64,000 nucleotides of DNA from Pseudomonadota bacterium (GCA_030576275.1 JALIBN010000006.1:3517-67516); one strand, 5' to 3'; numbered from the stretch's first letter, positions 38,855-48,878 are shown. The notes: generated by a model from the letters alone, not told the origin. Program-made: numbers and translations.

Positions 38855-40072
38855 TTAATCAACGATCTTTTCAAATACTAAACTGGCGTTAGTGCCACCA
38901 AAACCAAAGCTATTTGACATCACCGTTTTTAAACCAGCATTGTCTTTACGTTCACGAATAATAGGAATACCTGCTGCTTGAGGATCAATATTATCAATGT
39001 TTGCTGATGCGGCAATAAAATCATTTTCCATCATCAATAAACAATAAATTGCTTCTTGTACACCCGCAGCACCTAATGAATGTCCTGACAATGACTTAGT
39101 TGAACCAACGATAGGAACATTGTCACCAAAGGCTTTTTTAACCGCGCCTAGCTCGGCCAAATCACCTACTGGCGTACTAGTTCCATGGGCATTAATATAA
39201 TCAATGGGCGCTCTTACGGTTGCGGTTGCAAGTTGCATACAACGCACAGCACCTTCACCTGAAGGAGCAACCATGTCATAGCCATCAGATGTTGCGGCAT
39301 AACCGGTTAATTCTGCGTAAATTTTTGCGCCGCGAGCTTTAGCGTGTTCATATTCTTCTAATACTAATACACCACCACCACCCGCAATAACAAATCCATC
39401 ACGGTCAGCATCATAGGCCCGAGATGCTTTTTCAGGGGTGTCGTTATATTTGGTCGATAATGCACCCATCGCGTCAAACAATGAACTCATAGTCCAATGT
39501 TCTTCTTCAGCACCGCCAGCAAAGACAATATCTTGCTTACCGAGTTGAATTTGCTCCATGGCATTACCAATACAATGTGCACTTGTCGCACAGGCAGATG
39601 ACATTGAATAATTCACACCTTTAATTTTAAATGGTGTGGCTAAACATGCTGATGTCGTACTACCCATAACTTGGGTAACGCGATATGGTCCAACACGTTT
39701 AATACCTTTTTCACGCAAAATATCAGCGGCTTCAACTTGATTGGATGATGATGCACCACCAGACCCCATAACGAGGCCTGTTCGTGGATTAGACACCTGC
39801 TCATCAGTTAAACCAGAATCAGTAATGGCTTGTTGCATCGAAATATAAGCATATGCGGCAGCATCACCCATAAACCGTAATGTTTTGCGGTCGATAAACT
39901 CTTTAAAGTCGATATCAACGCTACCAGCAACATGACTACGAAACCCCATATCAGCATATTCTTGTTTAAATCGAATGCCTGAACGCCCTAAACGTAATGA
40001 CTCTGTAACGGTTGCCGCATCTAAACCCAAACAAGATGTAATACCTAAACCTGTGATTACTACACGTTTCAT
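38855..40072 (-). CDS. fabB: 3-oxoacyl-ACP synthase I
   Basis: Elongates cis-3-decenoyl-ACP in unsaturated fatty acid synthesis. The catalytic triad is visible: Cys in [12 protein letters not shown], His in [11 protein letters not shown] and His in [12 protein letters not shown]. 405 residues. It directly follows fabA with 9 bases between, the familiar fabA-fabB pair. Confidence 0.96.
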   Translation of the reverse strand: MKRVVITGLGITSCLGLDAATVTESLRLGRSGIRFKQEYADMGFRSHVAGSVDIDFKEFIDRKTLRFMGDAAAYAYISMQQAITDSGLTDEQVSNPRTGLVMGSGGASSSNQVEAADILREKGIKRVGPYRVTQVMGSTTSACLATPFKIKGVNYSMSSACATSAHCIGNAMEQIQLGKQDIVFAGGAEEEHWTMSSLFDAMGALSTKYNDTPEKASRAYDADRDGFVIAGGGGVLVLEEYEHAKARGAKIYAELTGYAATSDGYDMVAPSGEGAVRCMQLATATVRAPIDYINAHGTSTPVGDLAELGAVKKAFGDNVPIVGSTKSLSGHSLGAAGVQEAIYCLLMMENDFIAASANIDNIDPQAAGIPIIRERKDNAGLKTVMSNSFGFGGTNASLVFEKIVD

Positions 40073-40081
40073 TGCTATTTC

Positions 40082-40597
40082 CTAAAAATCTTCAGTGGAA
40101 GTAAATAAACCTACTTTTAGGTCTTTTGCTGTGTATATTTCGCGGCCATCGACAGAGACAGAGCCATCCGCTATCGCTAAAACTAATTTACGTGCAATAA
40201 CACGTTTTAAATCGAGTTTATACGTCACTTTTTTCGCTGTTGGTACCACTTGTCCAGAGAATTTAACTTCTCCTGAACCTAATGCACGACCACGACCAGG
40301 ATTACCATCCCAGCCTAAGAAAAACCCAACCAATTGCCACATAGCATCTAAGCCAAGGCAGCCAGGCATTACAGGATCACCAGGAAAATGACATGCAAAA
40401 AACCACAATTCTGGCGTAATATCTAATTCGGCAATAATTTCACCTTTGCCGTATTTTCCGCCTTCATTAGAAATATGAATAATACGATCCATCATCAGCA
40501 TATTCGGGGTAGGTAATTGTGCATTGCCAGGGCCGAACATTTCGCCGCGACCGCACTGCAAAAGCTCTTCGTATGAAAATGATGACTGTTTACTCAT
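40082..40597 (-). CDS. fabA: 3-hydroxyacyl-ACP dehydratase/isomerase
   Basis: Dehydrates 3-hydroxydecanoyl-ACP and isomerises trans-2 to cis-3-decenoyl-ACP. Active-site His and Asp are in [20 protein letters not shown]. 171 residues is standard. First gene of fabA-fabB; the sequence upstream holds a terminator for tolC and not an obvious FabR site. Confidence 0.97.
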   Translation of the reverse strand: MSKQSSFSYEELLQCGRGEMFGPGNAQLPTPNMLMMDRIIHISNEGGKYGKGEIIAELDITPELWFFACHFPGDPVMPGCLGLDAMWQLVGFFLGWDGNPGRGRALGSGEVKFSGQVVPTAKKVTYKLDLKRVIARKLVLAIADGSVSVDGREIYTAKDLKVGLFTSTEDF

Positions 40598-40700
40598 AGA
40601 TTCTTCTTTAAAAACGCCTCTAATTGGGCAATCGTTTTATGATATCACGACCCAGTAAAACTAAAAAGTAACATCAACGATTTCAACTATCTGACATAAA

Positions 40701-40728
40701 AAAAGCCACTATAGAAATAGTGGCTTTT
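40701..40728 (-). terminator. Terminator between tolC and fabA
   Basis: AAAAGCCACTA-TAGAAA-TAGTGGCTTTT lies 22 bases beyond the tolC-family stop codon, on the upstream side of fabA. It most likely ends transcription from fabA's upstream neighbour on the opposite orientation is not applicable; on the minus strand it lies after any transcript entering from fabA-proximal DNA? The tolC stop is at 40750, so minus-strand transcripts of tolC end here and protect fabA from read-through. Confidence 0.75.
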
Positions 40729-40749
40729 AAAACTATTTCGGGAAATTAT

Positions 40750-42087
40750 TTATTGTTCAGCGCTTGTTAACGTCATAGCTGCCTCAGGTAATGCCACATC
40801 AAGTCCTTGCAACAAACTGCCTATGCTATTTAGAATCCGGTACATCGCAAACAATTGATCATATTGCGCATTTACTAAATCTTGACGCGCGGTGAAAACT
40901 TCATTTTCAGAGTCTAATAAATCTAATAAGGTACGTTGGCCAAGACTAAATTGTTGTTGATAAGCATCTCTTGAGCTTTCGCTTGAATCAACATGTAGCT
41001 TAAAGTACTCCATTTGATTTGTAACAGTTTGTAATGCATTCCACGACAATCGCACACTTTGTTCGACTTGGCGATGGGTATTATTGCGAATTTCTGAAGC
41101 TTGGTTGATTAAATAGCCTGTTTCTTGGCGACGAGCACTGTCTTTACCACCATTTAACAAGTTGTAACGTAAGCGAAACATAGCGGTAACATCATTATTA
41201 TGACCATCAACACCATCAAGATCATTATTTGCTGTTGCACCTAATTCAAAATCAACACGCGGATAGAAAGGAGATACCGCCGTGTCATGTTGAGCATTTG
41301 CAGATTCAACATCAGCTTGAGCAGACTTTAAAGTAGGGTGATTGTCTATGCCTCGGCTAATAGCTTCATCTAGCGTGGCAGGGATTAGATTTAACGGTGA
41401 TTCCGGTTCGCTCAATGATTCGCTAGCTAATCCTATAACTCGTAAATAAGTTGTCTCTGCATCACGTAAATTACTTTGCTCTGCAATTTGATTGGCTTTA
41501 GCTAATGCAAGTCGGCCTTTGCTTTGGTCCATGTCCGAGCCACGTCCCACACCACGTTCGCTACGTAATCTAATTTGATCATGTGTGCGCTCATGGGCTT
41601 CAAGGTTAGTTGTCGCCAATTCCACTAGCTTTTGTTGACGCAATACATTTAAATAAGCATCAACGGCTTCTAGTGCGGTGTTTTCAGAGGCACCAAATAC
41701 ACCATAGGCTCGTGAATCGGTTCGAGCCGTTTGTCGGCGGGTTTCATTTTTGGTTGCCATGCCATCAAATAACATTTGACGTAAATTGATGCTCGCTTCA
41801 TCGCGATTCATATGTACGTCTTTGTGAGAGCCTGGCGTTCGCGTTGTAGGATTATCACTAGATTCCCAACCAGTTCCAATTGCTAGGTCAATGGTTGGTA
41901 GGTATCCCGCCTTAGCTTGATTCACCTCTTCTGCCACGGCATTTCGTTCATTACTGGCTGCCAGCACATCTGGATTAGTTTTTATCGTAGTATCAACTGC
42001 TTGCTCTAAGGTAGTTGCTGATAATGAAATTGACCCCATACATAGTGCCGCGGTAATCATGAGTTTTGTTGATTTTATAAATTTCAC
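40750..42087 (-). CDS. TolC-family outer-membrane channel of a type I secretion system
   Basis: 445 residues with a signal peptide (MKFIKSTKLMITAALCMGSISLSA) and two repeats of the OEP type (long helices with coiled-coil character such as ALEAVDAYLNVLRQQKLVELATTNLEAHERTHDQIRLRSERGVGRGSD, and DAYQQQFSLGQRTLLDLLDSENEVFTARQDLVNAQYDQ). Forms the trimeric tunnel across the outer membrane for the HlyB/HlyD exporter encoded just upstream. Separated from the regulator by about 96 bases. Confidence 0.9.
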   Translation of the reverse strand: MKFIKSTKLMITAALCMGSISLSATTLEQAVDTTIKTNPDVLAASNERNAVAEEVNQAKAGYLPTIDLAIGTGWESSDNPTTRTPGSHKDVHMNRDEASINLRQMLFDGMATKNETRRQTARTDSRAYGVFGASENTALEAVDAYLNVLRQQKLVELATTNLEAHERTHDQIRLRSERGVGRGSDMDQSKGRLALAKANQIAEQSNLRDAETTYLRVIGLASESLSEPESPLNLIPATLDEAISRGIDNHPTLKSAQADVESANAQHDTAVSPFYPRVDFELGATANNDLDGVDGHNNDVTAMFRLRYNLLNGGKDSARRQETGYLINQASEIRNNTHRQVEQSVRLSWNALQTVTNQMEYFKLHVDSSESSRDAYQQQFSLGQRTLLDLLDSENEVFTARQDLVNAQYDQLFAMYRILNSIGSLLQGLDVALPEAAMTLTSAEQ

Positions 42088-42183
42088 TTTTAATTCCTTG
42101 AATAAACTAATTCATAAATTGAAATAATACGATTTATCTTTATACTAAACAATATCATATAAATATTCTTTTCGTATATAGCC

Positions 42184-42855
42184 TTAACGCAAATCTCTAA
42201 AGAAAATAGCCAGTGACAGTCGATCTGAAATATCTAGCTTTTGAAAAATGGTCGTTAAATGAGCTTTGACAGTACGTTCTGTTATTGCCATTTTATAAGC
42301 AATCATTTTATTTGTTGCCCCATGACTGACCAATGTCGCCACCTCAATTTCTTTAGGTGACAGTAACGCTAGGGACTGCTGCTGTTCCAACGATATTTTA
42401 GGGATGGCAACCTGTGTTAATTCATCAATCAAACTCGAGATAACATAACGTTCAACCCAAACTTCTCCATGTAATATCGAATGCATGGCAAAGTGCAATT
42501 TTTCTGGGGGTAAGTGATTATCAAAATAACCACGAGCCCCTTGTTTCAATAGTGCGATTTGGCTCTCAATAGCCCGGCCAACGCCCAATACTAAAATTTG
42601 TGTAGTGGGACTTGTCTCTTTAATCGCAGATATTAATGAAATTTGTTGATCTCTAATTAAATCCTCATGACATAAAACAAGGTCCGGTTGCTTATTAATT
42701 ATAGTGTCCAATAAATCAGCCAATGTATAACAATTCGAGGCGACATAATGAGCAGGCAAGTTTACGGAAATAGCTTTACACTCATCTTCATCAGGAATGG
42801 CTATGCACACACTCTTTTTTAATAACTCAGGGGTTATCGTCGCATCTATTAACAT
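42184..42855 (-). CDS. LuxR-type regulator with degenerate receiver domain
   Basis: 223 residues: an N-terminal receiver-like fold and a C-terminal LuxR helix-turn-helix (LSPKEIEVATLVSHGATNKMIAYKMAITERTVKAHLTTIFQKLDI, residues about 165-210). The phospho-acceptor Asp of PDxVLxD is replaced by His (PDLVLCHEDL, residue 63), the conserved Thr is Gly, and the Lys of GARGYxxK is absent (GARGYFDNH). It probably works without phosphorylation. It sits between hlyD and tolC and may control the secretion system. Partner kinase not seen. Confidence 0.85.
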   Translation of the reverse strand: MLIDATITPELLKKSVCIAIPDEDECKAISVNLPAHYVASNCYTLADLLDTIINKQPDLVLCHEDLIRDQQISLISAIKETSPTTQILVLGVGRAIESQIALLKQGARGYFDNHLPPEKLHFAMHSILHGEVWVERYVISSLIDELTQVAIPKISLEQQQSLALLSPKEIEVATLVSHGATNKMIAYKMAITERTVKAHLTTIFQKLDISDRLSLAIFFRDLR

Positions 42856-42871
42856 GATCGCTCTCTCAACA

Positions 42872-44203
42872 TCATCGTTCCCTTAATGCCTCATTTTTGG
42901 CTTTAAGGATGGGCTTCAGCAAATAATCAAAGACTGTTTTTTTACCTGTCAAGATATCTACAGTAGTGGTCATCCCTGGAATAATATTTAACTTAACATT
43001 TTTATGAAAAATATAGTTCTTATCTGTACGTAAGTAAATCAAATAAAAACTTTCATCTTTCTCGTCTTTGATTGTGTCGGCACTAATTCGCTCCAATTTT
43101 GCTGGCAATCCGCCGTAAATTGAAAAATCATAGGCCGTCAATTTAACCATCGCCTCTTGACCAGGGCGTAAAAAAGCAATGTCAGAAGGTCTAATTTTAG
43201 CTTCAATCAACAGATTATCTTCTATCGGTACAATCTCAAGTAAATCCATGCCTGGTTGAATAATACCACCAACGGTATTAATTTTTAACTGCTTAATCGT
43301 ACCCTTTAATGGCGAGCGAACCTGAGTGCGTGTTACTCGATCTTTTGCAGAAAAAATAGTTTCTCTGGTTCTGCTCAACTCAGCATTTACTTCGGAGAAC
43401 TGACTAGCAGCATCCGTCTTAAACTGAATCGTTTGTTCTATTACTTTTTGTTGTGCTTCATTTAATGCTGACTGTGTGCGTGGAATGGCCAAACGATTGG
43501 CTTCCATTTCACCATATAGTTGATTTACTGTTCGCTTCAAGCGCAACACTTCCACTTCAGATATAACACCAAGGTCTACTAACGGTTCAGACATCTTTAA
43601 TTCTTTATTGCTGAGTTCATAGCCTTCTATTAATTGTGATTGTTTCGCTCGTCGTTCTATCAATTCTTGTCTACGTTGCGCTTGTTGCTGCTCTAATACT
43701 TGAATGGCAGCTCTCAATTCACGTTGCCGTGACAGATATAATGCCCTTTCGTTTCCGGCCAGTATAGGATTAGCGCTTATGACCTCTTCTGGCACAATAA
43801 AATCAACACCGTCACTTTCAGCTTTTAATCGTGTACTACGTGCTAATAACTCGTAATATTTAAGCTCTGTTTCTCTCACTGAAGAGGAAAAACGTGTGTC
43901 ATCAATTTTCAATAACACCTGATCCTTCTCAACAATCTGACCTTCTGTCACCAAAACGTCAGACAGTATTCCACCTTCTAAATTCTGTATTACTTGAATT
44001 TTACTAGTAGGTATAACTTTGCCCTCGCCCCTAGTCACTTCATCAAGGCTCGTAATATAAGCCCACCAGCCTGCAACAAGGAAAAATGCAACACTTAATA
44101 TCAATAATGAATGGCCAGCTCGATGGGCTGATTCCAATGTAGCGGCACTTACTTCTGACATAAATTCAGCATCATCAGGATGGGTACGTTTTAACCATGC
44201 CAT
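42872..44203 (-). CDS. HlyD-family periplasmic adaptor of type I secretion
   Basis: 443 residues: one N-terminal TM helix (about residues 33-50), lipoyl-like segments (GEGKVIPTSKIQVIQNLEGGILSDVLVTEGQIVEKDQVLLKIDD), long coiled-coil hairpin in the middle, a second lipoyl half (RTQVRSPLKGTIKQLKINTVGGIIQPGMDLLEIVPIEDNLLIEAKI) and a C-terminal beta part. It links the ABC exporter to TolC. It starts five bases after the ABC gene stop, so they are coupled. Confidence 0.92.
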   Translation of the reverse strand: MAWLKRTHPDDAEFMSEVSAATLESAHRAGHSLLILSVAFFLVAGWWAYITSLDEVTRGEGKVIPTSKIQVIQNLEGGILSDVLVTEGQIVEKDQVLLKIDDTRFSSSVRETELKYYELLARSTRLKAESDGVDFIVPEEVISANPILAGNERALYLSRQRELRAAIQVLEQQQAQRRQELIERRAKQSQLIEGYELSNKELKMSEPLVDLGVISEVEVLRLKRTVNQLYGEMEANRLAIPRTQSALNEAQQKVIEQTIQFKTDAASQFSEVNAELSRTRETIFSAKDRVTRTQVRSPLKGTIKQLKINTVGGIIQPGMDLLEIVPIEDNLLIEAKIRPSDIAFLRPGQEAMVKLTAYDFSIYGGLPAKLERISADTIKDEKDESFYLIYLRTDKNYIFHKNVKLNIIPGMTTTVDILTGKKTVFDYLLKPILKAKNEALRER

Positions 44204-44207
44204 AACG

Positions 44208-46385
44208 CTATCCTTTTGACACTTTAATATGACCGTTTTTAAGAGCCACTAGTATTTGTTCGCGAGGACCATCAGCAACTAGGCGCCCTTGATCCATCAC
44301 AATAATTCTATCAACTAAACTAAGTAAAGATGCTTTATGAGTCACTAATATCATTGTTTTGTCTACTAAATGGGCTTTCAATTTTGATTTAAATTGATCT
44401 TCGGTACTATTATCCATCGCATTAGTAGGCTCATCCAGTACTAATACAGGGCAATCTTGTAGCAATGCTCTAGCTACAGCAACACTCTGCCGCTGCCCAC
44501 CGGAGAGCCCTTCTCCTCGTTCACCAACCGGCAAATCAAAACCTGCAGGATGTCGGTTAACAAATTCAGTAACACCCGCTATATCAGCCGCTTTAATTAC
44601 TGCATCATCATCAGAAAATGGAGCGCCCATAACAATATTGTCACGTATACTGCCAAAAAATAGCACTACATCTTGTGGTGCATAGCCTATATTTCTTCGT
44701 AAATCGACAGGATCAATTTGCCTAATATCCGTTCCATCTAATAAGATCGAACCGTCAAGTGGCTCGTATAAACCCAATAATAGTTTCTCAATTGAGCTTT
44801 TACCTGAACCAATACGACCGATGAAAGCGACCTTCTCACCTTCCTTTATACTAAAGGACACTTCAGATAGCGCATCCATAGGTTGTTCAGGATAGCGGAA
44901 TGATACCTTTTTGAATTCGATATTGCCTTTAAAATCAGGGCGATGTAAAAATTCTCTACCAGATGGCCGTTCTACGGGTAGATTCATCAAATGATCTAAT
45001 GAACTTAATGCTGCTTTTGATTGATGATATCGCGTCAAAATACCAGCCACCTGACCCAGCGGGGCTAAAGCCCTACCAGTTAAAATAGTACTGGCAATTA
45101 AGGCCCCCATGGTGATATCGCCTTCAGCTATTTTGTAAACGCCAAATACCACAACACTTACTGAGGCCATTTGCTGTAAAAATGCAGTGAAATTTACGGC
45201 CATTGATGATAACAGCCGAGATCTTTGACTATATTTTGCGATAAACCCTATTGTTTGTTCCCATTTACGCTGAATTTGAGATTCGGCACCAATGCTCTTA
45301 ATTGTCTCTAATCCCGTTAAGGTTTCTATTAAAGTGGCACTTTTTTGCCCAGAATGACGAAATAGATTTTGAATTGTTTTGCTCAGTGGAACCTGAATGA
45401 TAAGGCTAACTAGAATCCCTAATGGAATGGCAATTAATGGCACATAGGCTAGTTCACCCGAAATTGTCCAAATAACAAAGATAAATAAGAACATAAAAGG
45501 CAAATCAATTAATGTTGTCAATGTTGCTGAGGTAAAAAAATCTCGGAAAGATTCAAACTCATGCATATTATTGGCAAATGAACCGACTGAATTTGATCGA
45601 GAGGCCATTTTAATGCCCATCACCTTTTCAAATATAGTGGCAGATAGAATTACATCTGCTTTCTTCCCAGCCATATCAATGAAATAACCGCGTAAGGATC
45701 GTAGAAGCAAGTCGAAAATAAACACGGTTGCCACACCTATCGCTAATACCCATAAGGTTTCAATAGCACGATTAGGTACAACACGGTCATAAACGTTCAT
45801 GATAAACAATGGTGATGCCAAAGCAAAAGAATTAAGCAAAATTGATGCAATAAATACTTCACCATAAATCGGCCAAAAGCGTAATATTGTTCCCCAAAAC
45901 CAGTGTTTAGTCTTCGGTATTACTGAAGAGTCTGTCCGTTTATCGAATAAATGAACTGATTTGATAAAAATGGCATAGCCTGCATAGACGGCATTTAAAT
46001 CCGCCAGCGGGATTTCAGCTTCAGCCTCACCAACTTCTGGGAAAATAACCCTTGCCGTTTTTTTCTTAAATTCCAGCACGATGCAAGCATTACTGTTTTC
46101 GAGCAATAATACTGCAGGCAAAACTAAATTGGATATTCGTCGTAGGGGACGTTTAACGATTTTCGATGTTAGGCCAGCCCGCTCTGCTGCACGTTCAAAT
46201 AGCTTAGGTGTTAACTTATTATCAACTAAAGGTAAGCCATGAATTAACGATTCTGCACTATGTGGTTTATTTAACAACTTGCTGAGTAGCGTTAAGCAAT
46301 TAAGTAGAGGGTCATCCAATGTCTGCTGACCGTCACCAGCTTGCCACTGCTTAGCTTTTTCTAATGGTGTTGATTGTTCAGACAT
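44208..46385 (-). CDS. Type I secretion ABC exporter (permease-ATPase, LapB/HlyB type)
   Basis: 725 residues. An N-terminal C39-like domain (residues about 25-155) has LLNCLTLLSKLLNKPHSAESLIHGLP in place of the usual catalytic Cys block, so it is probably non-proteolytic, as in HlyB/LapB. Six TM segments follow (from about residue 175), then an ABC domain with Walker A GRIGSGKSS, signature LSGGQRQ and Walker B VLVLDEPTN. It exports a large protein, often RTX type. No such substrate gene is in the window. Sequence resembles LapB-type adhesin exporters more than toxin exporters, an impression only. Confidence 0.92.
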   Translation of the reverse strand: MSEQSTPLEKAKQWQAGDGQQTLDDPLLNCLTLLSKLLNKPHSAESLIHGLPLVDNKLTPKLFERAAERAGLTSKIVKRPLRRISNLVLPAVLLLENSNACIVLEFKKKTARVIFPEVGEAEAEIPLADLNAVYAGYAIFIKSVHLFDKRTDSSVIPKTKHWFWGTILRFWPIYGEVFIASILLNSFALASPLFIMNVYDRVVPNRAIETLWVLAIGVATVFIFDLLLRSLRGYFIDMAGKKADVILSATIFEKVMGIKMASRSNSVGSFANNMHEFESFRDFFTSATLTTLIDLPFMFLFIFVIWTISGELAYVPLIAIPLGILVSLIIQVPLSKTIQNLFRHSGQKSATLIETLTGLETIKSIGAESQIQRKWEQTIGFIAKYSQRSRLLSSMAVNFTAFLQQMASVSVVVFGVYKIAEGDITMGALIASTILTGRALAPLGQVAGILTRYHQSKAALSSLDHLMNLPVERPSGREFLHRPDFKGNIEFKKVSFRYPEQPMDALSEVSFSIKEGEKVAFIGRIGSGKSSIEKLLLGLYEPLDGSILLDGTDIRQIDPVDLRRNIGYAPQDVVLFFGSIRDNIVMGAPFSDDDAVIKAADIAGVTEFVNRHPAGFDLPVGERGEGLSGGQRQSVAVARALLQDCPVLVLDEPTNAMDNSTEDQFKSKLKAHLVDKTMILVTHKASLLSLVDRIIVMDQGRLVADGPREQILVALKNGHIKVSKG

Positions 46386-46617
46386 ATTTACATTAGTATC
46401 CTTGACAAAGAAGTTTTATAAATGACCAAATTTAAACGCGAACTTTATCACAGAATACAAAAATTAATATCATCATTTGGTCTGATTTGATAGATTATCA
46501 GTAGAATGTAGGTCTGACACCAGTTCGACGTTAATATTTCATCACTTACTTACATGTCAAATTAAGAATGAAATACGAATGATAGAATATCCTTAATCTA
46601 ACATTACAGGTATAAAA

Positions 46618-46956
46618 ATGCCCTATATAAATCGTAATATTAATGGCGAAATAACCGAAATTTTTGAAACACGGCAAAATGATGCTCAGGAATACATTTC
46701 TCTAGATAATGCCGAGCTTATTGATTTTATCAAACAGGTAGCCAATAGTAATGATGTTAAGACAGTTCTGTCTTCATCCGATGTGGCACTAGTTCGTGTC
46801 CTTGAAGATCTAATCAATACTCTTATTGATAAAAATGTCATCCAGTTCACCGATCTGCCCTTAGTAGCACAAGGTAAACTAGCTAATCGTGAAAAAATCC
46901 GTGGTCATTTGACGAGCCTTGATAATTTAATGGCGGATGACGACGGAATTTTATAA
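46618..46956 (+). CDS. Tryptophan synthase beta subunit-like small protein (unknown role)
   Basis: 112 residues starting MPYINRNINGEITEIFE and ending EDLINTLIDKNVIQFTDLPLVAQGKLANREKIRGHLT. This matches the widespread Pseudomonas-like family that databases call tryptophan synthase subunit beta-like, although it lacks any PLP-enzyme feature. It lies divergent from the secretion ABC gene with 232 bases between. Function unknown. Confidence 0.75.
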   Translation: MPYINRNINGEITEIFETRQNDAQEYISLDNAELIDFIKQVANSNDVKTVLSSSDVALVRVLEDLINTLIDKNVIQFTDLPLVAQGKLANREKIRGHLTSLDNLMADDDGIL

Positions 46957-47159
46957 CTAACACCAGCTTATGGGTTACGATAAATTATTGGATGCTTGAC
47001 AATTAAGCTATCACAAATAAAACTCGAAAATCAATGACTTAAAATTGTTACCGAATAAGGTAAGGAAACTCGCATTTAGGCTATAAGAATACGATAGATG
47101 GGTTCACAATAAATACTAATCATAATACTGTTGGAACATTTTGTAATTTGAACATCGAC

Positions 47160-47648
47160 TTACACTCTTCCTAATAGCGGTTGCCGCACCACTTGATTGG
47201 TATACTCGCCTCCAGGTCCGTATGCACTAGGCGCCATGTCACGTCCACGCAAGATATTCATCGCTTGCTGAAGATATTGGCGATTTACATTAACAATACC
47301 ACCATTAACTTGATTGTGTTCTCGACAAGCCCTTGCAGTAATTTTTAATCCATCTACCATGCTATTCAATATCCGTGAATGCTGTTCTGTTTGATTGGCA
47401 ATAAAAGCCGCTAAGCCATCTTTACCTGCCGAAAAACCTTCCGCTTGTAATAGTGTTTCACGTTGACGTCCCAACTGTTCTAAGGTGACAACTAAGGGCT
47501 GTTTTTTAGCTGTTAGATCAGTCATTGTCTCAACATCCGACTTCGTCAGTGCACTACGTTCATATTTAAGCATCGCCAGCAACTGAGAAGCTGTCGACTG
47601 TTCTGACTGTAAGATACTATGTAGTTTCTGTAATGAAGTCATTGTCAT
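47160..47648 (-). CDS. flgN: Flagellar export chaperone FlgN
   Basis: 162 residues, mostly helical: LQKLHSILQSEQSTASQLLAMLKYERSALTKSDVETMTDLTAKKQPLVVTLEQLGRQRETLL, a FlgN pattern. Chaperone for the hook-associated proteins FlgK and FlgL. Ten bases after flgM. Start MTMTSL with AGGTGA upstream. Confidence 0.87.
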   Translation of the reverse strand: MTMTSLQKLHSILQSEQSTASQLLAMLKYERSALTKSDVETMTDLTAKKQPLVVTLEQLGRQRETLLQAEGFSAGKDGLAAFIANQTEQHSRILNSMVDGLKITARACREHNQVNGGIVNVNRQYLQQAMNILRGRDMAPSAYGPGGEYTNQVVRQPLLGRV

Positions 47649-47658
47649 GGGTATTCAC

Positions 47659-47970
47659 CTAACCGAGCTGTTGCTCGAAATTGATCATATTACTGGCTAG
47701 TTCAGCAGGATCTACATTGTAAGAGCCTTCTTCAATAGCGGCTTTTAAAGCTGATACGCGGTCAGTATCGACTGCAGGCGCATCTGCTAAAGTTTGTTGT
47801 AGTGACCGTAGCTGCGTTGCAGTATCGGTTAAACTCACCGTATCAACCGCTGATGAATTTACTGCTACGCCTTGCATTTTATCGCTAGCAGAATTCACCT
47901 GAGCATTGCTACTTCGGTTAGTATTTAGCGCTAGTTGGCTTGTCGTTTTTATCGTATTTATTTCTGACAT
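47659..47970 (-). CDS. flgM: Anti-sigma-28 factor FlgM
   Basis: 103 residues. The C-terminal part (VSALKAAIEEGSYNVDPAELASNMINFEQQL) is the FlgM sigma-28-binding segment; the N-terminal part is low complexity and probably disordered. GAAGGAG precedes ATG. A typical sigma-28 promoter lies just upstream, and flgN follows. Confidence 0.9.
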   Translation of the reverse strand: MSEINTIKTTSQLALNTNRSSNAQVNSASDKMQGVAVNSSAVDTVSLTDTATQLRSLQQTLADAPAVDTDRVSALKAAIEEGSYNVDPAELASNMINFEQQLG

Positions 47971-47998
47971 TATTTATCTCCTTCAGAGTCTGATTAAT

Positions 47999-48025
47999 AC
48001 ATCGGCCAGAATAATAAAAACTTGA
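47999..48025 (-). promoter_or_regulatory. Sigma-28 (FliA) promoter of flgMN
   Basis: On the minus strand: TCAAGTTT - 11 bases - GCCGATGT, close to the consensus TCAAGTTT/TAAAGTTT-N11-GCCGATAA, located in the 85-base gap between flgA and flgM. Positioned to drive flgM and flgN in the late flagellar gene class. Confidence 0.85.
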
Positions 48026-48055
48026 GTTTTTTTGTACACTTTTTATCTCAATTAT

Positions 48056-48760
48056 TTACAGCGATACTTTAACTATCCCTGGAGCATCAACTATTCCTTC
48101 CACAATACGTTTAGAAGTCCTGTTTTTAACTTTTACACGTTCACCCAATGTTGCATCATCTAAAGCAGTGCCAATCATTCTTACTTCCATTTGACCTGCC
48201 ATAGCCACCAACATAATCTGATCACCACGATGAACTATTTTTTGAGCTTGAAGACTATTCGGTTTAATTACAGATCCCATCGATACTGGATACTTTAATT
48301 GTTGGCCAATGACTAATTGAGTGCTGTTTAGATAACCATGTTGCAAACTACCGATATCCCATTGCAGTAATTTGATATCGTCTTGTGTGATTAATTGATT
48401 TGACGATAAAGGCCTACTCGCCACCACTACGGATTTCATCACTTTAACTTTAACAGGTACATAGACTGTCCACGCTACCGGAGAGTTGCATTTAACCCCT
48501 ATTGTCTGATTACCTAAATCAACAACCCCATTAGATGAGAATACATCAAGTGCTCCCTCACAGGCTTGTAGCCGCAATCGATCATCTAACGAATCCATTG
48601 CAATTTGTGGATTGTCGTAACTCGCTTGCGCCTGTTTAAGTGCATACTCATATGCCACTTGCTCGATTCTATCTAGAGCATGTAAAGTATCGGCAGAAAG
48701 ACTAAATGACACAAATATGCCACAGACTAGGCTTAGTTTATGCTTCCAATTAACAACCAT
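48056..48760 (-). CDS. flgA: Flagellar P-ring assembly chaperone FlgA
   Basis: 234 residues with a signal peptide. The C-terminal SAF domain is clear (VVASRPLSSNQLITQDDIKLLQWDI, QQLKYPVSMGSVIKPNSLQAQKIVHRGDQIMLVAMAGQMEVRMIGTALDDATLGERVKVKNRTSKRIVEGIVDAPGIVKV). Helps P-ring formation in the periplasm. The reading frame is intact although the neighbouring cheV is not. Confidence 0.9.
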   Translation of the reverse strand: MVVNWKHKLSLVCGIFVSFSLSADTLHALDRIEQVAYEYALKQAQASYDNPQIAMDSLDDRLRLQACEGALDVFSSNGVVDLGNQTIGVKCNSPVAWTVYVPVKVKVMKSVVVASRPLSSNQLITQDDIKLLQWDIGSLQHGYLNSTQLVIGQQLKYPVSMGSVIKPNSLQAQKIVHRGDQIMLVAMAGQMEVRMIGTALDDATLGERVKVKNRTSKRIVEGIVDAPGIVKVSL

Positions 48761-48784
48761 GACGTTACCCTCATTATTTATCGT

Positions 48785-48804
48785 AATGTCATTTTTATGA
48801 CATT
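48785..48804. repeat. Inverted repeat between flgA and cheV
   Basis: AATGTCAT-TTTT-ATGACATT, an 8-base perfect inverted repeat with a four-base spacer, between the divergent flgA and cheV starts. Could be an operator for a dimeric regulator or a small hairpin. No regulator identified. Confidence 0.4.
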
Positions 48805-48878
48805 CAGCGGTTTAACATTTAATAAGCAATTAACATGCCTATCGTCATTAGTTATATTAAATTAAGGAGTTCAACATA

